Shown one piece after another: positions 39,655 through 49,355 of a DNA stretch of 64,000 bases. Position numbers and translations under genes: made by a program. The notes beneath the pieces are model-generated. The model had not been told where the DNA came from, searched no databases, and saw only the letters and a program-made list of their open reading frames with translations. Position 1 is the stretch's first letter. Every line of letters begins with the position of its first letter. Origin of the DNA: Brachycybe producta (lineage: Eukaryota > Arthropoda > Diplopoda > Playtdesmida > Andrognathidae); assembly GCA_036925085.1 (NCBI GenBank), contig JAUPFP010000031.1, positions 2,962,469 through 3,026,468 on the forward strand. Direction: 5' to 3'.

Positions 39655-39775
39655 ATTGTGTCCAAATTTTACAAAAACGTCAATGGAGCTAAGCATTAGC
39701 CACATGGCACCACTGCAGTGGCGCCACGTGGCGAGAGAAACAAAAACAAAATGGATATCTATTCAACCACTTCTA
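39655..39775. mobile_element. Fold-J right-end fragment
   Basis: ACGTCAATGGAGCTAAGCAT, CACTGCAGTGGCGCCACGTG, AATGGATATCTATTCAACCA. Unassigned DNA follows to 40020, including GGCGCGCGCACAC at 39895-39907. Confidence 0.75.
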
Positions 39776-40019
39776 ATTTAATCATTATTCATCCATTTTT
39801 TTCTGCACCCAATTTTTTTTATGATTTTTATCAATTTCTCCCTTTCTCTTTCAAAAATCCCCACCCCATCCATCCATCACCCATCTGAAATCAAGGCGCG
39901 CGCACACTTGAACCACACCCTTTATGAATATAAAAAGCCTATTTCGACCAAGTGACACAAGAAATGTGTAAACTACAGTCCTAATATATTTAATAAGACT
40001 GGACAAAACCCTACTTAAA

Positions 40020-40245
40020 ATAAAATTAAAAGTATGTTAGAAACTAGAATGGTAGCTGAATCACTTAATTAAGTACTTTCACGTTGATATATCGTTCAAA
40101 ATAAACTTTTTACTGACAAAAATTTTAAAAAATATCATTTTTTATAATTTAGATCATTTTCAAAATGACATAAAAAGCTTATTTTAAAAGATACCAACAT
40201 GAAAATACCCCTAAGTACATTAAAAGTGGTTCGTGTTAAAAGGCC
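40020..40245. mobile_element. Fold-B MITE
   Basis: TATGTTAGAAACTAGAATGG, TAGCTGAATCACTTAA, the core, ATACCAACATGAAAATACCC. The right terminus is cut by the Fold-C pair. Confidence 0.8.
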
Positions 40246-40248
40246 CTT

Positions 40249-40549
40249 ATACTTTGTATACACCTGAGATAAATGATTTTCAAATTAAATGTGTTTAGGT
40301 GAATCATACGGAATCCAGTTAAGGACACATGAACCAAATATAAATTGACTTTATTATTAATATTTTAAATTGAAATACTAAATCAATATTTTGTCAATAG
40401 TTTATATATTTAAGTATTAATCTTAATATTTTCAGATTATTAACTGAATATATTTAATTCGGCATATTGTTCGTTTGTACTTCACGGGGTTCTGTAGAAC
40501 ACGTTTATTATTTAAAATGCAGTTAAATTATCAAGTGGGAACTAGGTAT
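40249..40549 (-). mobile_element. Fold-C MITE, first of a head-to-tail pair
   Basis: ATACTTTGTATACACCTGAG to GGGAACTAGGTAT, with ATACGGAATCCAGTTAAGGA and TTCACGGGGTTCTGTAGAAC inside. Confidence 0.88.
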
Positions 40550-40550
40550 T

Positions 40551-40855
40551 ATACCTTGTACACACATGAGTTAAATGAATTCAAATTGAATGTGTTTAGG
40601 TGAATTATACGGAATCCAGTTAAGGACATACAAACCAAATAAAAATTGACTTTAATTATTAATATTTTAAATTGAAATACTAAATCAATATTTTGTGTCA
40701 ATAGTTTATATATTTAAGTATTAATCTCAATATTTTCAGATTAACTGAATTAAATTGAATTCGACATATTGTTTGTGTGTCCTTCACAGGGCTCTGTAGA
40801 ACACATTTATTTTTTAAATGCATTTAAATTATCAGGTGTGTGTACTACGTAATAC
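40551..40855 (-). mobile_element. Fold-C MITE, second of a head-to-tail pair
   Basis: ATACCTTGTACACACATGAG to GTGTGTACTACGTAAT. The junction with its partner is GGTATTATACC, like the pair at 21.97 kb. Confidence 0.9.
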
Positions 40856-41344
40856 GTATTAGACCATTTTTCATTTCATTTTTGAATGATTTTAAATAAA
40901 AAGTTCATTTTAAACGAGTCAGAAATAAAACTAGAATCGACCCCACTTTTACCTGTCAAAATCATTATTTTGTTTCAATGACTTTTTTTTCTCACTTTCT
41001 AGTCTTTACTTTTTTTTTCCTAAAATAGAAATCTAATAATAATAATAAAAAAACACCTTGAGATTGCAATTAAACGTTTTGCACTCTGGGCTTCTCTAAT
41101 TAACATTAATTATCGTTTTAGCGATGTTAAAAAAAATAACAACTTCAAAATGCTAAAGCTAATTTATTTATGGGCGGCTCTCAAAAATGTTTTTTTTTAA
41201 AAAAAAAATCTCGGTTAAAATTAAAGCCAAGACTCAAGAAAAAAAAACTCAATGTGGACTATTGGAGTTTCGTTTTAGCCCTTTTTAACTTAGCTCTTTA
41301 GTGTTTATTTAGCCCTTTTTAAGCCCTATCTTGCCTTCTTCAGT
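40856..41344. other. Unassigned AT-rich spacer
   Basis: Poly-A/T runs and (AAT)n near 41035. No gene. Confidence 0.35.
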
Positions 41345-41440
41345 TGTATTTAAGGTGGCTTCATAATTATTTTGTTTTTTCTTCTCCTGCCAGATGGCGC
41401 CACTGAATATATAGGTTATATATAATAGGTTCTATAAGTT
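41345..41440. mobile_element. Fold-J left-end fragment
   Basis: ATTTAAGGTGGCTTCATAAT, GCCAGATGGCGCCACTGAAT and GGTTCTATAAG, interrupted by Fold-A. Confidence 0.7.
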
Positions 41441-41453
41441 GCACCGTTCAGAG

Positions 41454-41659
41454 ACAGGCAGTTAGAAATAGGTCAAAACTTCAGTTGACTCCGCCCTTGT
41501 TATGACGACTGGCAACTTCTAATTGGCTAGTTATAAAGTCTGACGTCACATGCTCCGCCCTTTTCAACGTCAGACTACATAACCAGCCAATTAAAAGTTG
41601 CCAGTCGTCATAACAAGGGCGGAGCCAACTGAAGTTTTTCCCTATTTCAAATTGCCTGT
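41454..41659. mobile_element. Fold-A monomer, 8-bp target duplication
   Basis: 206-bp palindrome, ACAGGCAGTTAGAAATAGGT to CCTATTTCAAATTGCCTGT. Flanks GTTCAGAG (41446-41453) and GTTCAGCG (41660-41667). Confidence 0.92.
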
Positions 41660-42000
41660 GTTCAGCGTGGACGTAGTTGAAGTGTAACTGTGGTTCCCAA
41701 TGAAAATTTAACTTCGAAAATTCATTGCAAGTGAACCAGACGAGCCGGAATGGAACTGTTGGAATCGATGCATTCCCGGTGAAGTCTGGAAGGCAAAGAT
41801 GTCTTCAATTCCAATGTGCACTGAACGCTTCAAAAGTTAGGCCGTCCAGAGTGGACGTAGTTGAGGTGTAACTACGGTTCTTCATGAAAGTTTTAACTTC
41901 GAAAATTCATTGCAAGTGAACCAGACGAGTCGGAATGGAACTGTTAGAACCAATGCATTCTCAGATAAGTCTGGATGAGAGGATTTGAGAAAATTTAGAA
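41660..42000 (+). repeat. About 185-bp tandem duplication
   Basis: Two copies of a unit with GTGGACGTAGTTGARGTGTA, ACTTCGAAAATTCATTGCAA, GTGAACCAGACGAGYCGGAA and TGGAACTGTTRGAA (41668-41835 and 41850-41985). Fold-A sits at the left edge. The family is not recognised. Confidence 0.85.
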
Positions 42001-42039
42001 TTCGTCCCACCTCTAGTAAAAAATGCTAAGCTTAGTGGC

Positions 42040-42097
42040 TGAACTAGCCACTTTGCAGTCGAACTCGACCACCAAAAGTGGTTCGTGTGAAAAGGCT
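42040..42097. mobile_element. Fold-R arm fragment
   Basis: CTTTGCAGTCGAACTCGACC, then ACCAAAAGTGGTTCGTGTGA, an inverse match to the Fold-R palindrome at 55403-55600. The CT array begins at once on its right. Confidence 0.75.
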
Positions 42098-42230
42098 CTC
42101 TCTCTCTCTCTTCTTTCTTTCTCTCTCTCTTCTTTCTTTCTCTCTCTCTTCTTTCTTTCTCTCTCTCTTCTTTCTTTCTCTCTCTCTTCTTTCTTTCTCT
42201 CTCTCTCTTCTCTCTCTCTCTCTCTCTCTT
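42098..42230. repeat. CT-rich tandem array
   Basis: Five to six units of TCTCTCTCTCTTCTTTCTTT (about 21 bp) ending in pure (CT)n. Confidence 0.95.
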
Positions 42231-42575
42231 ATATATTTGTAAACCACTCTAAAAACAATAAAACCATATAAGCTGTGAAGGACAACACCCTCTCACAAAA
42301 AATACAAAACTTTTAACAGACTTTGACAATTTCTGGTCCTCTTTTGACCACAAATGGACACCTCGGACAATACAAACCACCTTGACGGTCATCTCCTTTT
42401 TTTTAAAAAAAATAAAGTCGCCAATAATGGCTCACAAAAAACCCCACTTTCACCTTTCATAAAGAACCATAAAAAGTCTACCATTTTTTTTTACTTTTTA
42501 TGTTATATTTTCCTTCCCTTTGAACAATCAAGAAATTGCATTTTTTTTATAGAAAAAAAGGTGCAATGACACATA
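42231..42575. other. Unassigned spacer
   Basis: AT-rich DNA with a short open frame at 42354-42569 lacking recognisable domains. Confidence 0.35.
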
Positions 42576-42580
42576 ACGTA

Positions 42581-42690
42581 ATGACGTCATCATCCTTTCC
42601 AAATATAAGAGAAAGAGATCTCCCTACCTGAGTCAACTACGCATGCGCAGTTTAGTGCATATTTTTTTTTCTCCCTTCTCTATTGGTTGG
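42581..42690. promoter_or_regulatory. Cluster of CRE, AP-1, NRF1-like and CCAAT motifs
   Basis: ATGACGTCAT (42581-42590, full CRE), TGAGTCA (42629-42635, AP-1), CGCATGCGCAG (42640-42650, NRF1-like) and ATTGG (42682-42686, inverted CCAAT) lie within 110 bp. Such combinations are typical of animal housekeeping promoters. No gene is visible downstream on either strand, so the call is speculative. Confidence 0.3.
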
Positions 42691-42929
42691 CCTAAAGCGC
42701 AACTTTTTATTATAGAAATTTTGCTTCATTCATTTTCAGAGAAGTTTTTATTTAAAATAAGAAGAGAGTGAAAAATATGGCCGTATAATTATTATTAAAA
42801 TGGCAGAACGTTGCAAAAAAAAAACAACGATACTTCCTAGTTTTTTTAACTTTCTAGTTTCTTAAAAAGGGGGAAGTTTACACCTATATTTGAACAAAAA
42901 AAACTTTAAGACAAAACGACTAAATGTAA

Positions 42930-43550
42930 TAATAGTATTAGCGTTAGCCCATTAGTATTAGCAGAGGCTCAGAGCGCATGCGTATTGACATCTTATCGTT
43001 TTATATAAGACTAGTGGGGTAACCCGTCATAAATGACGGGAGCAAAATTCACAGGCAATTGTGCACATGCGCATCGTTTGTTTCTTTTTTACTCCTTTCA
43101 TTTCAATTTCAGTCACCCCCTCCCACTTTTTCCCCCTCCACGTTTCCTTCTCTCCCCCTCTACACTTTCCTACCTTTTCCCCTCTCCAATTTATTATCAT
43201 GGGGTTCTTGGATGGGAAGGGTGCAACATATATTTGACCTTGAGAAAAAAAAAAGCTGTTCATTTCTTCATTTATTTAAATTTATATAAATTCCGATGTG
43301 CTTCAATGGTTGTACAGCGTTATTTCAGACAGAAAGACAGACAGACAGATACACAGACCTGGGATATTATATATATAATTTTATACAGGTTTCCAATATA
43401 GTGGACGTCTCATCGGCAGTTTCCATTGGTGATCATTGATCAATAGATGGCGCTGCTAACGCAAATCTGCAATCACTTTCCTATTTAAAACGATAAGATG
43501 GCAATACGCATGCGCTCTGCTAATACTAATGGTCTAACGCTAGTATAATA
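42930..43550. mobile_element. Fold-N element with an inserted retroposon-like sequence
   Basis: The left end (TATTAGCGTTAGCCCATTAG, AGCGCATGCGTATTGACATC, TTATCGTTTTA) is mirrored at 43483-43550 (AAACGATAAGATGGCAATAC, GCATGCGCTCTGCTAATACT, AATGGTCTAACGC). The arms are about 70 bp. CAATAGATGGCGCTGCTAAC lies inside at 43440-43459. Confidence 0.85.
43004..43386 (+). mobile_element. SINE/RTE-like retroposon candidate
   Basis: It begins ACTAGTGGGGTAACCCGTCA with the CCCGTCATAAATGACGGG hairpin. It ends in CAGACAGACAGACAGATACA and GGGATATTATATATATAA. This layout (a head hairpin of CCCG type, GACA repeats, then an AT-rich tail) resembles many invertebrate short retroposons derived from RTE-type LINEs. 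No reverse transcriptase frame is present, and the family assignment is from memory of form only. Confidence 0.4.
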
Positions 43551-43599
43551 GTTTTTAGATGTTTTTTAAAACAAAAAATGGATGGAGAACGGCTATTGA

Positions 43600-43870
43600 A
43601 AAATGCAATGTCAAAGGGTTTTCATGGTCATTGGAAGTCTGTTGAGCCCTCCTGACTTCATTTCAGTGCTTTTCATTTTTTGCCACTTTTTTGGAAATTT
43701 TCCAAGAGATTTCATTTTTCGACAATTTTTACTTTTTTCAATTTATGGGATTTTCTGGTCCTCCAAAGTCTGTTGGGCCCTTCTGAGTTCATTTCAGTGC
43801 TTTTCAGGGCATCTAGAAGACTTTCATTTTTTTGCCATTTTTTGAAAGAAATTCATGGAAATTCAATATA
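43600..43870 (+). repeat. Tandem duplication, about 145 bp
   Basis: GGAAGTCTGTTGAGCCCTCC, TTCATTTCAGTGCTTTTCA, TTTTTTGCCA recur as AAAGTCTGTTGGGCCCTTCT, TTCATTTCAGTGCTTTTCAG, TTTTTTGCCA. Family not recognised. Confidence 0.75.
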
Positions 43871-44019
43871 TCGTTAAAATCGACTTTTTTAAAAAAACAT
43901 GGGACCGATTTCGATTTTTTTTTTCAAAAAAAAAAAAAAATATTGCCAATCCTAAATCAAATCACACAAGAGAGCCGAAGTGTAGGAATAGGTGAGGAGG
44001 AGGGTGGGCCAAAAATGGT

Positions 44020-44390
44020 GCGTTTCCCTTTCCGTCGACAACCCTCTGGGATTGGATTGGAGGCTAACAGTGACGTCAATAAAAAAATATATAGACCTTT
44101 TTTTTTTTATCAAAAGGGTCACTACAGCTACCTGGAGGTAGCTGGATCGATTCGATTAGGTTAGGTTTGGTTAGGATCGATTAGGTTTGGTTAGGATTGG
44201 TTACGATCGATTAGGATCGGTTAGGTTTAGGTTAGGATCGGTTAGGATCGTTAAGGTTCGGTTAGGATCGTTAAGGTTCCGTTAGGTTAGAGAGAAAGGG
44301 TTATTTTGTCCCCCTATGACGTCACTGTTAGCCTCCAATCCAATCTCTGAGGCTTATCGACGGAAAAAATGTCGACCGAAAGGGATACCC
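44020..44390. mobile_element. Foldback element enclosing TTAGG-like repeats
   Basis: The left arm CCGTCGACAACCCTCTGGGA, TTGGATTGGAGGCTAACAGT, GACGTCA is mirrored by TGACGTCACTGTTAGCCTCC, AATCCAATCTCTGAGG, TCGACGG at 44336-44366. The interior holds a perfect AGCTACCTGGAGGTAGCT hairpin (44127-44144) and the TTAGG-like array. Confidence 0.85.
44155..44290 (+). repeat. Degenerate TTAGG-like array
   Basis: More than fifteen GGTTAGG or GATTAGG words separated by ATC, TTT or TTC, for example GATTAGGTTAGGTTTGGTTA. The exact TTAGGTTAGG occurs at the left end, GGTTAGG predominates, and GGATCG interruptions give a loose 20-bp periodicity. Confidence 0.85.
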
Positions 44391-44614
44391 CGCCCTAAAA
44401 ATATTACCCCCTTTAAAGTGAAAATTGAGGTCAGTTTATAATTTGCCCAAAAAGAAGAGAAAAACTTTTATCAGAATTTTTCTTTCTTTATAAAAATGAC
44501 ACAAGAAGAAAAATGCTTTATTATTCATTATGTTATATTATTGTGTCAGTATTTTATAAAAGTCACTCTCTAATGTGTTGGGGGGAAGGGGAGGGTAGTT
44601 AGAGGCTAGTCAAT

Positions 44615-44656
<42 letters not shown>

Positions 44657-44950
44657 CACACATTCCGCCCCCGAACTATTCAGAAAAATAACAACAAATC
44701 TTCTTCTCTTAATCATAATTTCATAATTTCTCCATCAAAAAACACGCGGAAGAAAAAGTTGTATAACAAATAATATGAGAGAAATATTTCAGGCAATTTG
44801 AGAAGAAGGAACGAGTTCAAGAGCCCCAATAAAAAAACAAACAAAGATGGCCGCCCTCCTCCCCCCCCCCCTTAAGAAAAAACCAGGGATCAATGAAGCC
44901 AATGACCTGAACAGAAACACCATCTTTTAAAGATGGGATTTATTATGGAA
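44391..44950. other. Spacer with (TC)n
   Basis: A 32-bp CT run at 44620-44652, GATGGCCGCC at 44845, otherwise AT-rich. No gene. Confidence 0.4.
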
Positions 44951-45158
44951 ACAGGCAGTTAGAAGTAGGTGAAAACTTCAGTTGGCTCCGCCCCTTGTTA
45001 TGACGACTGGCAACTACTAATTGGCTGGTTATGTAGTCTGACGTTGAAAAGGGCCGGAGCATGTGACGTCAGACTTCATAAGCAACCAATTAGAAGTTGC
45101 CAGTCGTCATAATAAGGGCGGAGCCAACTTAAGTTTTCACCTATTTCTAACTACCTGT
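44951..45158. mobile_element. Fold-A monomer
   Basis: 208-bp palindrome with ACAGGCAGTTAGAAGTAGGT and ACCTATTTCTAACTACCTGT. Flanks TTATGGAA (44943-44950) and TTATGGGA (45159-45166). Confidence 0.92.
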
Positions 45159-45189
45159 TTATGGGAACAGCTGATTTCTTCTGCAGAAT

Positions 45190-46480
45190 AATGATTATTT
45201 TTCCCATCTGTCTTTTCAAAAGAGCAAAAGTAAGAAAGAAATTAAGTGTTTTAGAAACTAGAAGGGTAAGCTCAATCACTTAAGAAGCAATTTTTCATGG
45301 TTCATATATTTTAAAATATCTTTTTAAAACTTTTAAGATTAAAAAGTTTATTTTAAAATACGTCAAAACCCATCAAAATTGCTCGTGATTGAGCTTACCC
45401 TTCTAGTTTCTAAAACACTTGTGTCATTTTCTCTTTAAGTTGGTTTTAAAGTGTTAAATGCACCAATCAAGGTAAAAACTAGAAAAGTGTTTATGTTACT
45501 GTTAATCTGCAGAATCAGTCAATCTACAGATTGCCTAGGCAATCTGCAAAACAACCGACCTGCTAGTGAATCTGCAAAGGGGTTGAATTTTGCAGATTCA
45601 CTAGCAGGTCGGTTGTTTTGCAGATTGACTGATTCCGCAGATTCATAGTTTCTAAAACACTTTTCTAGTTTTTATCTTGATTTTGAACCTGAAAAACTAG
45701 AAATAATCAAGAGTTCGAGAGGTGCTCGTTTAACACTTTAAAACCAACTTAAAGAGAATTTGAAAAGTATGTTAGAAACTAGAAGGGTAAGCTCAATCAT
45801 TTAAGAAGCAATTTTCATAGTTTTGATATCTTTTAAAATAAACTTTTTATAGTCAAAAATTAAAAAAATATAATCTGCTTAGAAATTTCAATCTTGAATT
45901 TGAAAATAGATCAATTTTTAAACAGATTTTAATTTTTTAATTTTTGGTTTTAAAAAGTTTTATTTTAAAAGATATCAATCAAAACCATGAAAATTGCTTC
46001 TTAAGTGAGTAAGCTTACCCTTCTAGTTTCTAAAACACTTGTCAATTTCTCTTTAAGTTGGTTTTAAAGTCTTAAACGCACCTCTCGAACTCTTAATTAT
46101 TCTAGTCTTTCAGGTTCAAAATAAAGGTAAAAACTAGAAAAGTGTTTTAGAAACTAGAAGAGTAGCTCAATTACTTAAGAGTAATTTTCACTGTTGATAA
46201 TTTTCTTAAAATAAACTTTGCAATCTTGAATTTGTAAATAGATCAAAGTTTATTTTGATAAATATCAAACGTGAAAATTGCTCTTAAGTGATTGAGCTAC
46301 TCTTCTAGTTTCTAAAACACTTTTCTATCTAAAACATTCTTTATCTTAAGTGTCAAAGCAGTTAGTTTATTTTCAATCAGACATAAAAACGTTTATTTTG
46401 AAAGATTATCATTATAAAAAAAACTGAATTTTTTTTTTCATAACTCTTCTAGTTTCTAACATAATTTGACTTTCACCTTT
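45190..46480. mobile_element. Fold-B cluster (three modules) with nested Fold-F
   Basis: Modules at about 45205-45440, 45720-46060 and 46100-46340, plus a fragment to 46480, each have paired TTTTAGAAACTAGAAGGGTA/TACCCTTCTAGTTTCTAAAA arms. The first two carry GAAGGGTAAGCTCAATCA, a good 5' splice-site match. Outer ends (GTTGGTTTTAAAGTGTTAAA) separate the modules. Confidence 0.88.
45499..45650. mobile_element. Fold-F palindrome nested in Fold-B
   Basis: TTACTGTTAATCTGCAGAAT and CCTAGGCAATCTGCAAAACA, ACCGACCTGCTAGTGAATCT face GATTCACTAGCAGGTCGGTT and TGCAGATTGACTGATTCCGC. About 150 bp. The left terminus is intact and the right is short. Confidence 0.88.
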
Positions 46481-46542
46481 AGGTTTTACTCGTGAACATT
46501 GTCTAGAAATGTAAATTAAACTCGTCTATTCCATATTGGAAC

Positions 46543-47051
46543 CTACGGAGCCCTGTAAAAGATAGGCGAGATTTTTTTTTAAATCTCGACATTTCGACTT
46601 TAATCTCGACATTTCGACTTTAAATCTCGGCATGTCGACTTTTAATCTCGACATTTCGACTTTTAATCTCCACATTTCGACTTTAATCTCGACATTTCGA
46701 CTTTTAATCTCGGCATTTCGACTTTTAATCTCGGCATTTCGACTTTTAATCTCGACATGTCGACTTTTAATCTCGACATGTCGACTTTTAATCTCGACAT
46801 GTCGACTTTTAATCTCGACATTTCGACTTTTAATCTCTTTTATTCGGTCATGTTAATTATGCCATGTTGTGCGCACCATACTCTAATAATTAAATTATTG
46901 CTGCTACAAGAGGGCGCTTGCAATAATTTAATTATTAAAGTATGGTACGCACAACATGGCATAATTAACATGACCGAATAAAAGAGATTAAAAGTCGAAA
47001 TGTCGAGATTTAAAAAAAAAAGATCTCGCATGTCCTTTACATGGCTCCGTA
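46543..47051. mobile_element. Fold-H element with 21-bp satellite and palindromic tail
   Basis: Ends TACGGAGCCCTGTAAAAGAT and GTCCTTTACATGGCTCCGTA are flanked by GGAACC at 46537-46542 and 47052-47057 (exact 6-bp duplication). Inside lie 21-bp units and a 130-bp palindrome (GTCATGTTAATTATGCCATG, GCGCACCATACTCTAATAAT and complements), and ATTCGGTCATG/CATGACCGAATAAAAGAG closes the inner arms. 509 bp. Confidence 0.93.
46575..46840. repeat. 21-bp tandem array (TCGACATTTCGACTTTTAATC)n
   Basis: Twelve to thirteen units of TCGACATTTCGACTTTTAAT+C, with TCGACATGTCGAC and TCGGCATTTCGAC variants. It corresponds base for base to the 20.5-kb array except for the centre (ACGCG versus ACATT/ACATG) and the TTCAACC/TTTAATC half. 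Confidence 0.95.
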
Positions 47052-47224
47052 GGAACCAGAAAACAATTGGCCAACATCCAAATTAGCTTATAGCCTAAAT
47101 TATAATCGCCTAAATTATAATAGCTTAAATAATAATATAAATATCGACAATCTTCTTCTCGCTCTGAAAAATGAGGTTTGGATGTCCTGACACAAATATA
47201 ATATGAACCTAGTTCATTTTAAAC
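47052..47224. other. Unassigned spacer
   Basis: (ATAATAGCCTAAATT)-type triplication at 47085-47130, otherwise AT-rich. Confidence 0.4.
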
Positions 47225-47865
47225 TATGAACTGCATTTCAGGTACAACACTGAAGAGAAATTGAATGTCTTTTATAAACTAGAAGAGTAACTGAATCTCC
47301 TTATGATTATTTTCACGGTTGATATCTTTCAAAATAAACTATTTTTTTTACAGACAAAAAATTATCGTCTGCTAAAAGTTGGATCATTTTCAAAATCAAA
47401 TATAAAGCTTATTTTGAAATATAACATCATGAAACTCAGCCAATTTTCTTCTGATTCAATTACTCTTCTAGTTTCTAATAACTGAATCACTTCATATTAT
47501 TTTCAAAATAACATCGTTCAAAATAAACCTTTTATAGACAAAAAGTTTAAAAAAAAATAAACTGAAAAAGTTCATTTTGAACGATAACACGAAAATACAC
47601 TGAAGGGATTAATTCACTCTTCTAGTTTCTAAAAAAAAACAATTTCAATTTGTTCTGAAATGATCTATTTATACTCTCATCTGCTTAAAATTAAGTCATT
47701 TTCAAACTGGAATAAAAAGTTTATTTTGAAAGATATCATCATGAAAATATCTTTAAGTGATTGAGTTACCCTTCTAGTTTCTAAAACACTTTCTAGTTTC
47801 TCTTTATTTTGAACCTGAAATAATCAAAAGAGTTCGAGACGCGATTTAAACCTTAAAAGCCACTT
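47225..47865. mobile_element. Fold-B cluster
   Basis: Three partly overlapping copies: 47225-47480, 47490-47650 and a right half 47690-47860 that closes with ATTCTAGTTTCT-type arms, AAAGAGTTCGAGACGCGATT and TTAAAAGCCACTTAA. Confidence 0.82.
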
Positions 47866-48500
47866 AAGTGTAGAACAGAAAATGTTCGCGAACATTTCCA
47901 AAGAACATATAATTCGTTGTTCTGTTTGTTGTGGCCTGAGTGTTCAAACTTAAGCAGAACATGTTCGGCAACGTGTTCCCGGTTGGTAACCTCGGTTGCT
48001 GTCAGAACCGCCAATGACTGAACGTTCGGGAATATGTTCGCTGAGACGTCCAAACTACTCCTGGCTGCGAACACGAACATTCTTTGATGTGACAGGCAAA
48101 AACCGACAACTGGTGGATCGAGACCAGACAAAATAACGAACAACAAAACATGTTCGCGAACATTCAAAAAGAACATGTTCGTTGTTCTGTTCACTGTGGC
48201 TGATGTGTCCATAAAGTGAACAGAACATGTTCGCAACGTGTTCTCAGATGGTATAACCTCGTAATTGTTTCTATTATAGCTCAGTATGTTCGGAGAAAAT
48301 GTTCGCCGAGACGTCCAAACTACTCCTGGCTGCGAACACGAACATCCTTTGATGTGACAGGCAAAACACCGACAACTATTGGATCGGTTTGCCGAACAGA
48401 ACAACGAACAAATTTTGTTACAAGACAAAATATTCGGAAAAAACCGTCCACATTGTTCGCGAACAAGTGTTCTGTTCGTTTTGTTGTAAAATCTGAACGT
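47866..48500. mobile_element. Fold-P element (TGTTCGCGAACA boxes)
   Basis: Two related halves of about 270 and 350 bp, each with AGAACATGTTCG, AACGTGTTCYC, TGTTCGCYGAGACGTCCAAA, CTACTCCTGGCTGCGAACAC, GAACATYCTTTGATGTGACA and GGCAAAACACCGACAACT. Both are bordered by TGTTCGCGAACA palindromes with GTTCTGTTCGTTTTGTTGT. A 191-codon minus frame spans it but reflects the repeats and has no recognised domain. Confidence 0.85.
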
Positions 48501-48960
48501 ACCCCTTAAATAAAGCTACTTTATCTTATTTTAAAATACATAATTTTTACATAAATTATAATTATTATAATTAAAAATTACCTTTTTGTTGTTGTTGTTG
48601 CTTGAAATATTTGTAATATCCTTAATTTTGTAATATCACTTATTTTTCACGATTTTATAAATTAAAACACACAAAAAACACATGAAAATTATTATAAAAT
48701 TTAAATCCCACTCTTGTTTTTTATGTTTTAAAAAACAGACTTAGAAATGTGCAAATTTAACAATCAAAGAGAAGAGAGAATTGTTTAAAATACATTTTTC
48801 CAACAACTACTAATAGTGAAAAATGCATTCTCTCCCTCTCTCTTTCTCTCTCGTGACTTCTTGAGAGTTTTTTTTTTTAGCTGAGAGTTTTTGACGGCCG
48901 AAAAGATAGAGAGAAAGTGGGCGGACAAGTCACTGGTTTCAGTTCAGTCTTTATGATAGT
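48501..48960. other. Unassigned AT-rich spacer
   Basis: GTTGTTGTTGTTG at 48588-48600, CT run at 48832-48852. No gene. Confidence 0.35.
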
Positions 48961-49056
48961 TAAAAATGCACTTTTTTTTAACTTTCTCTCTCTTTCTCCA
49001 TCTCTCTCTCTCTCAATCTCTCTGTCTCTCTCTCTCTCTGTCTCTCTCTCTCTCAA

Positions 49057-49098
<42 letters not shown>

Positions 49099-49355
49099 TC
49101 TCTCTGTCTGTCTCTCTCTCTCTCTCTTTCCCCCTCTCTCTCTCTCTCTGTCTCTCTCTCCCTCTTTCCCTATCTCTCTTTCAATGATCAATCTCTCTTC
49201 ATCTTTCTCTGTTTCTCTCTCTCTCTCTTCATCTTTCTCTGGTTCTCTCTCTCTCAATCTCTCTTAATCTTTCTCTGGTTCACTCTCTCTCTCTCTCTCT
49301 CTTCATCTTTCTCTGGTTCTCTCTCTCTCTCAATCTCTCTCTCTCTCTCTCTACA
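48961..49355. repeat. Complex (TC)n array
   Basis: (TC)n with CAATCTCTCTG and TTCATCTTTCTCTGGTTCTC words that recur at intervals of about 40-56 bp. Serine/leucine-rich or arginine/glutamate-rich open frames are compositional. Confidence 0.95.

Noticed and set aside
47853-48428. 191-codon cysteine-containing minus frame
   Set aside because: It covers the duplicated Fold-P repeat and has no recognisable domain. The other strand is also open over part of it.
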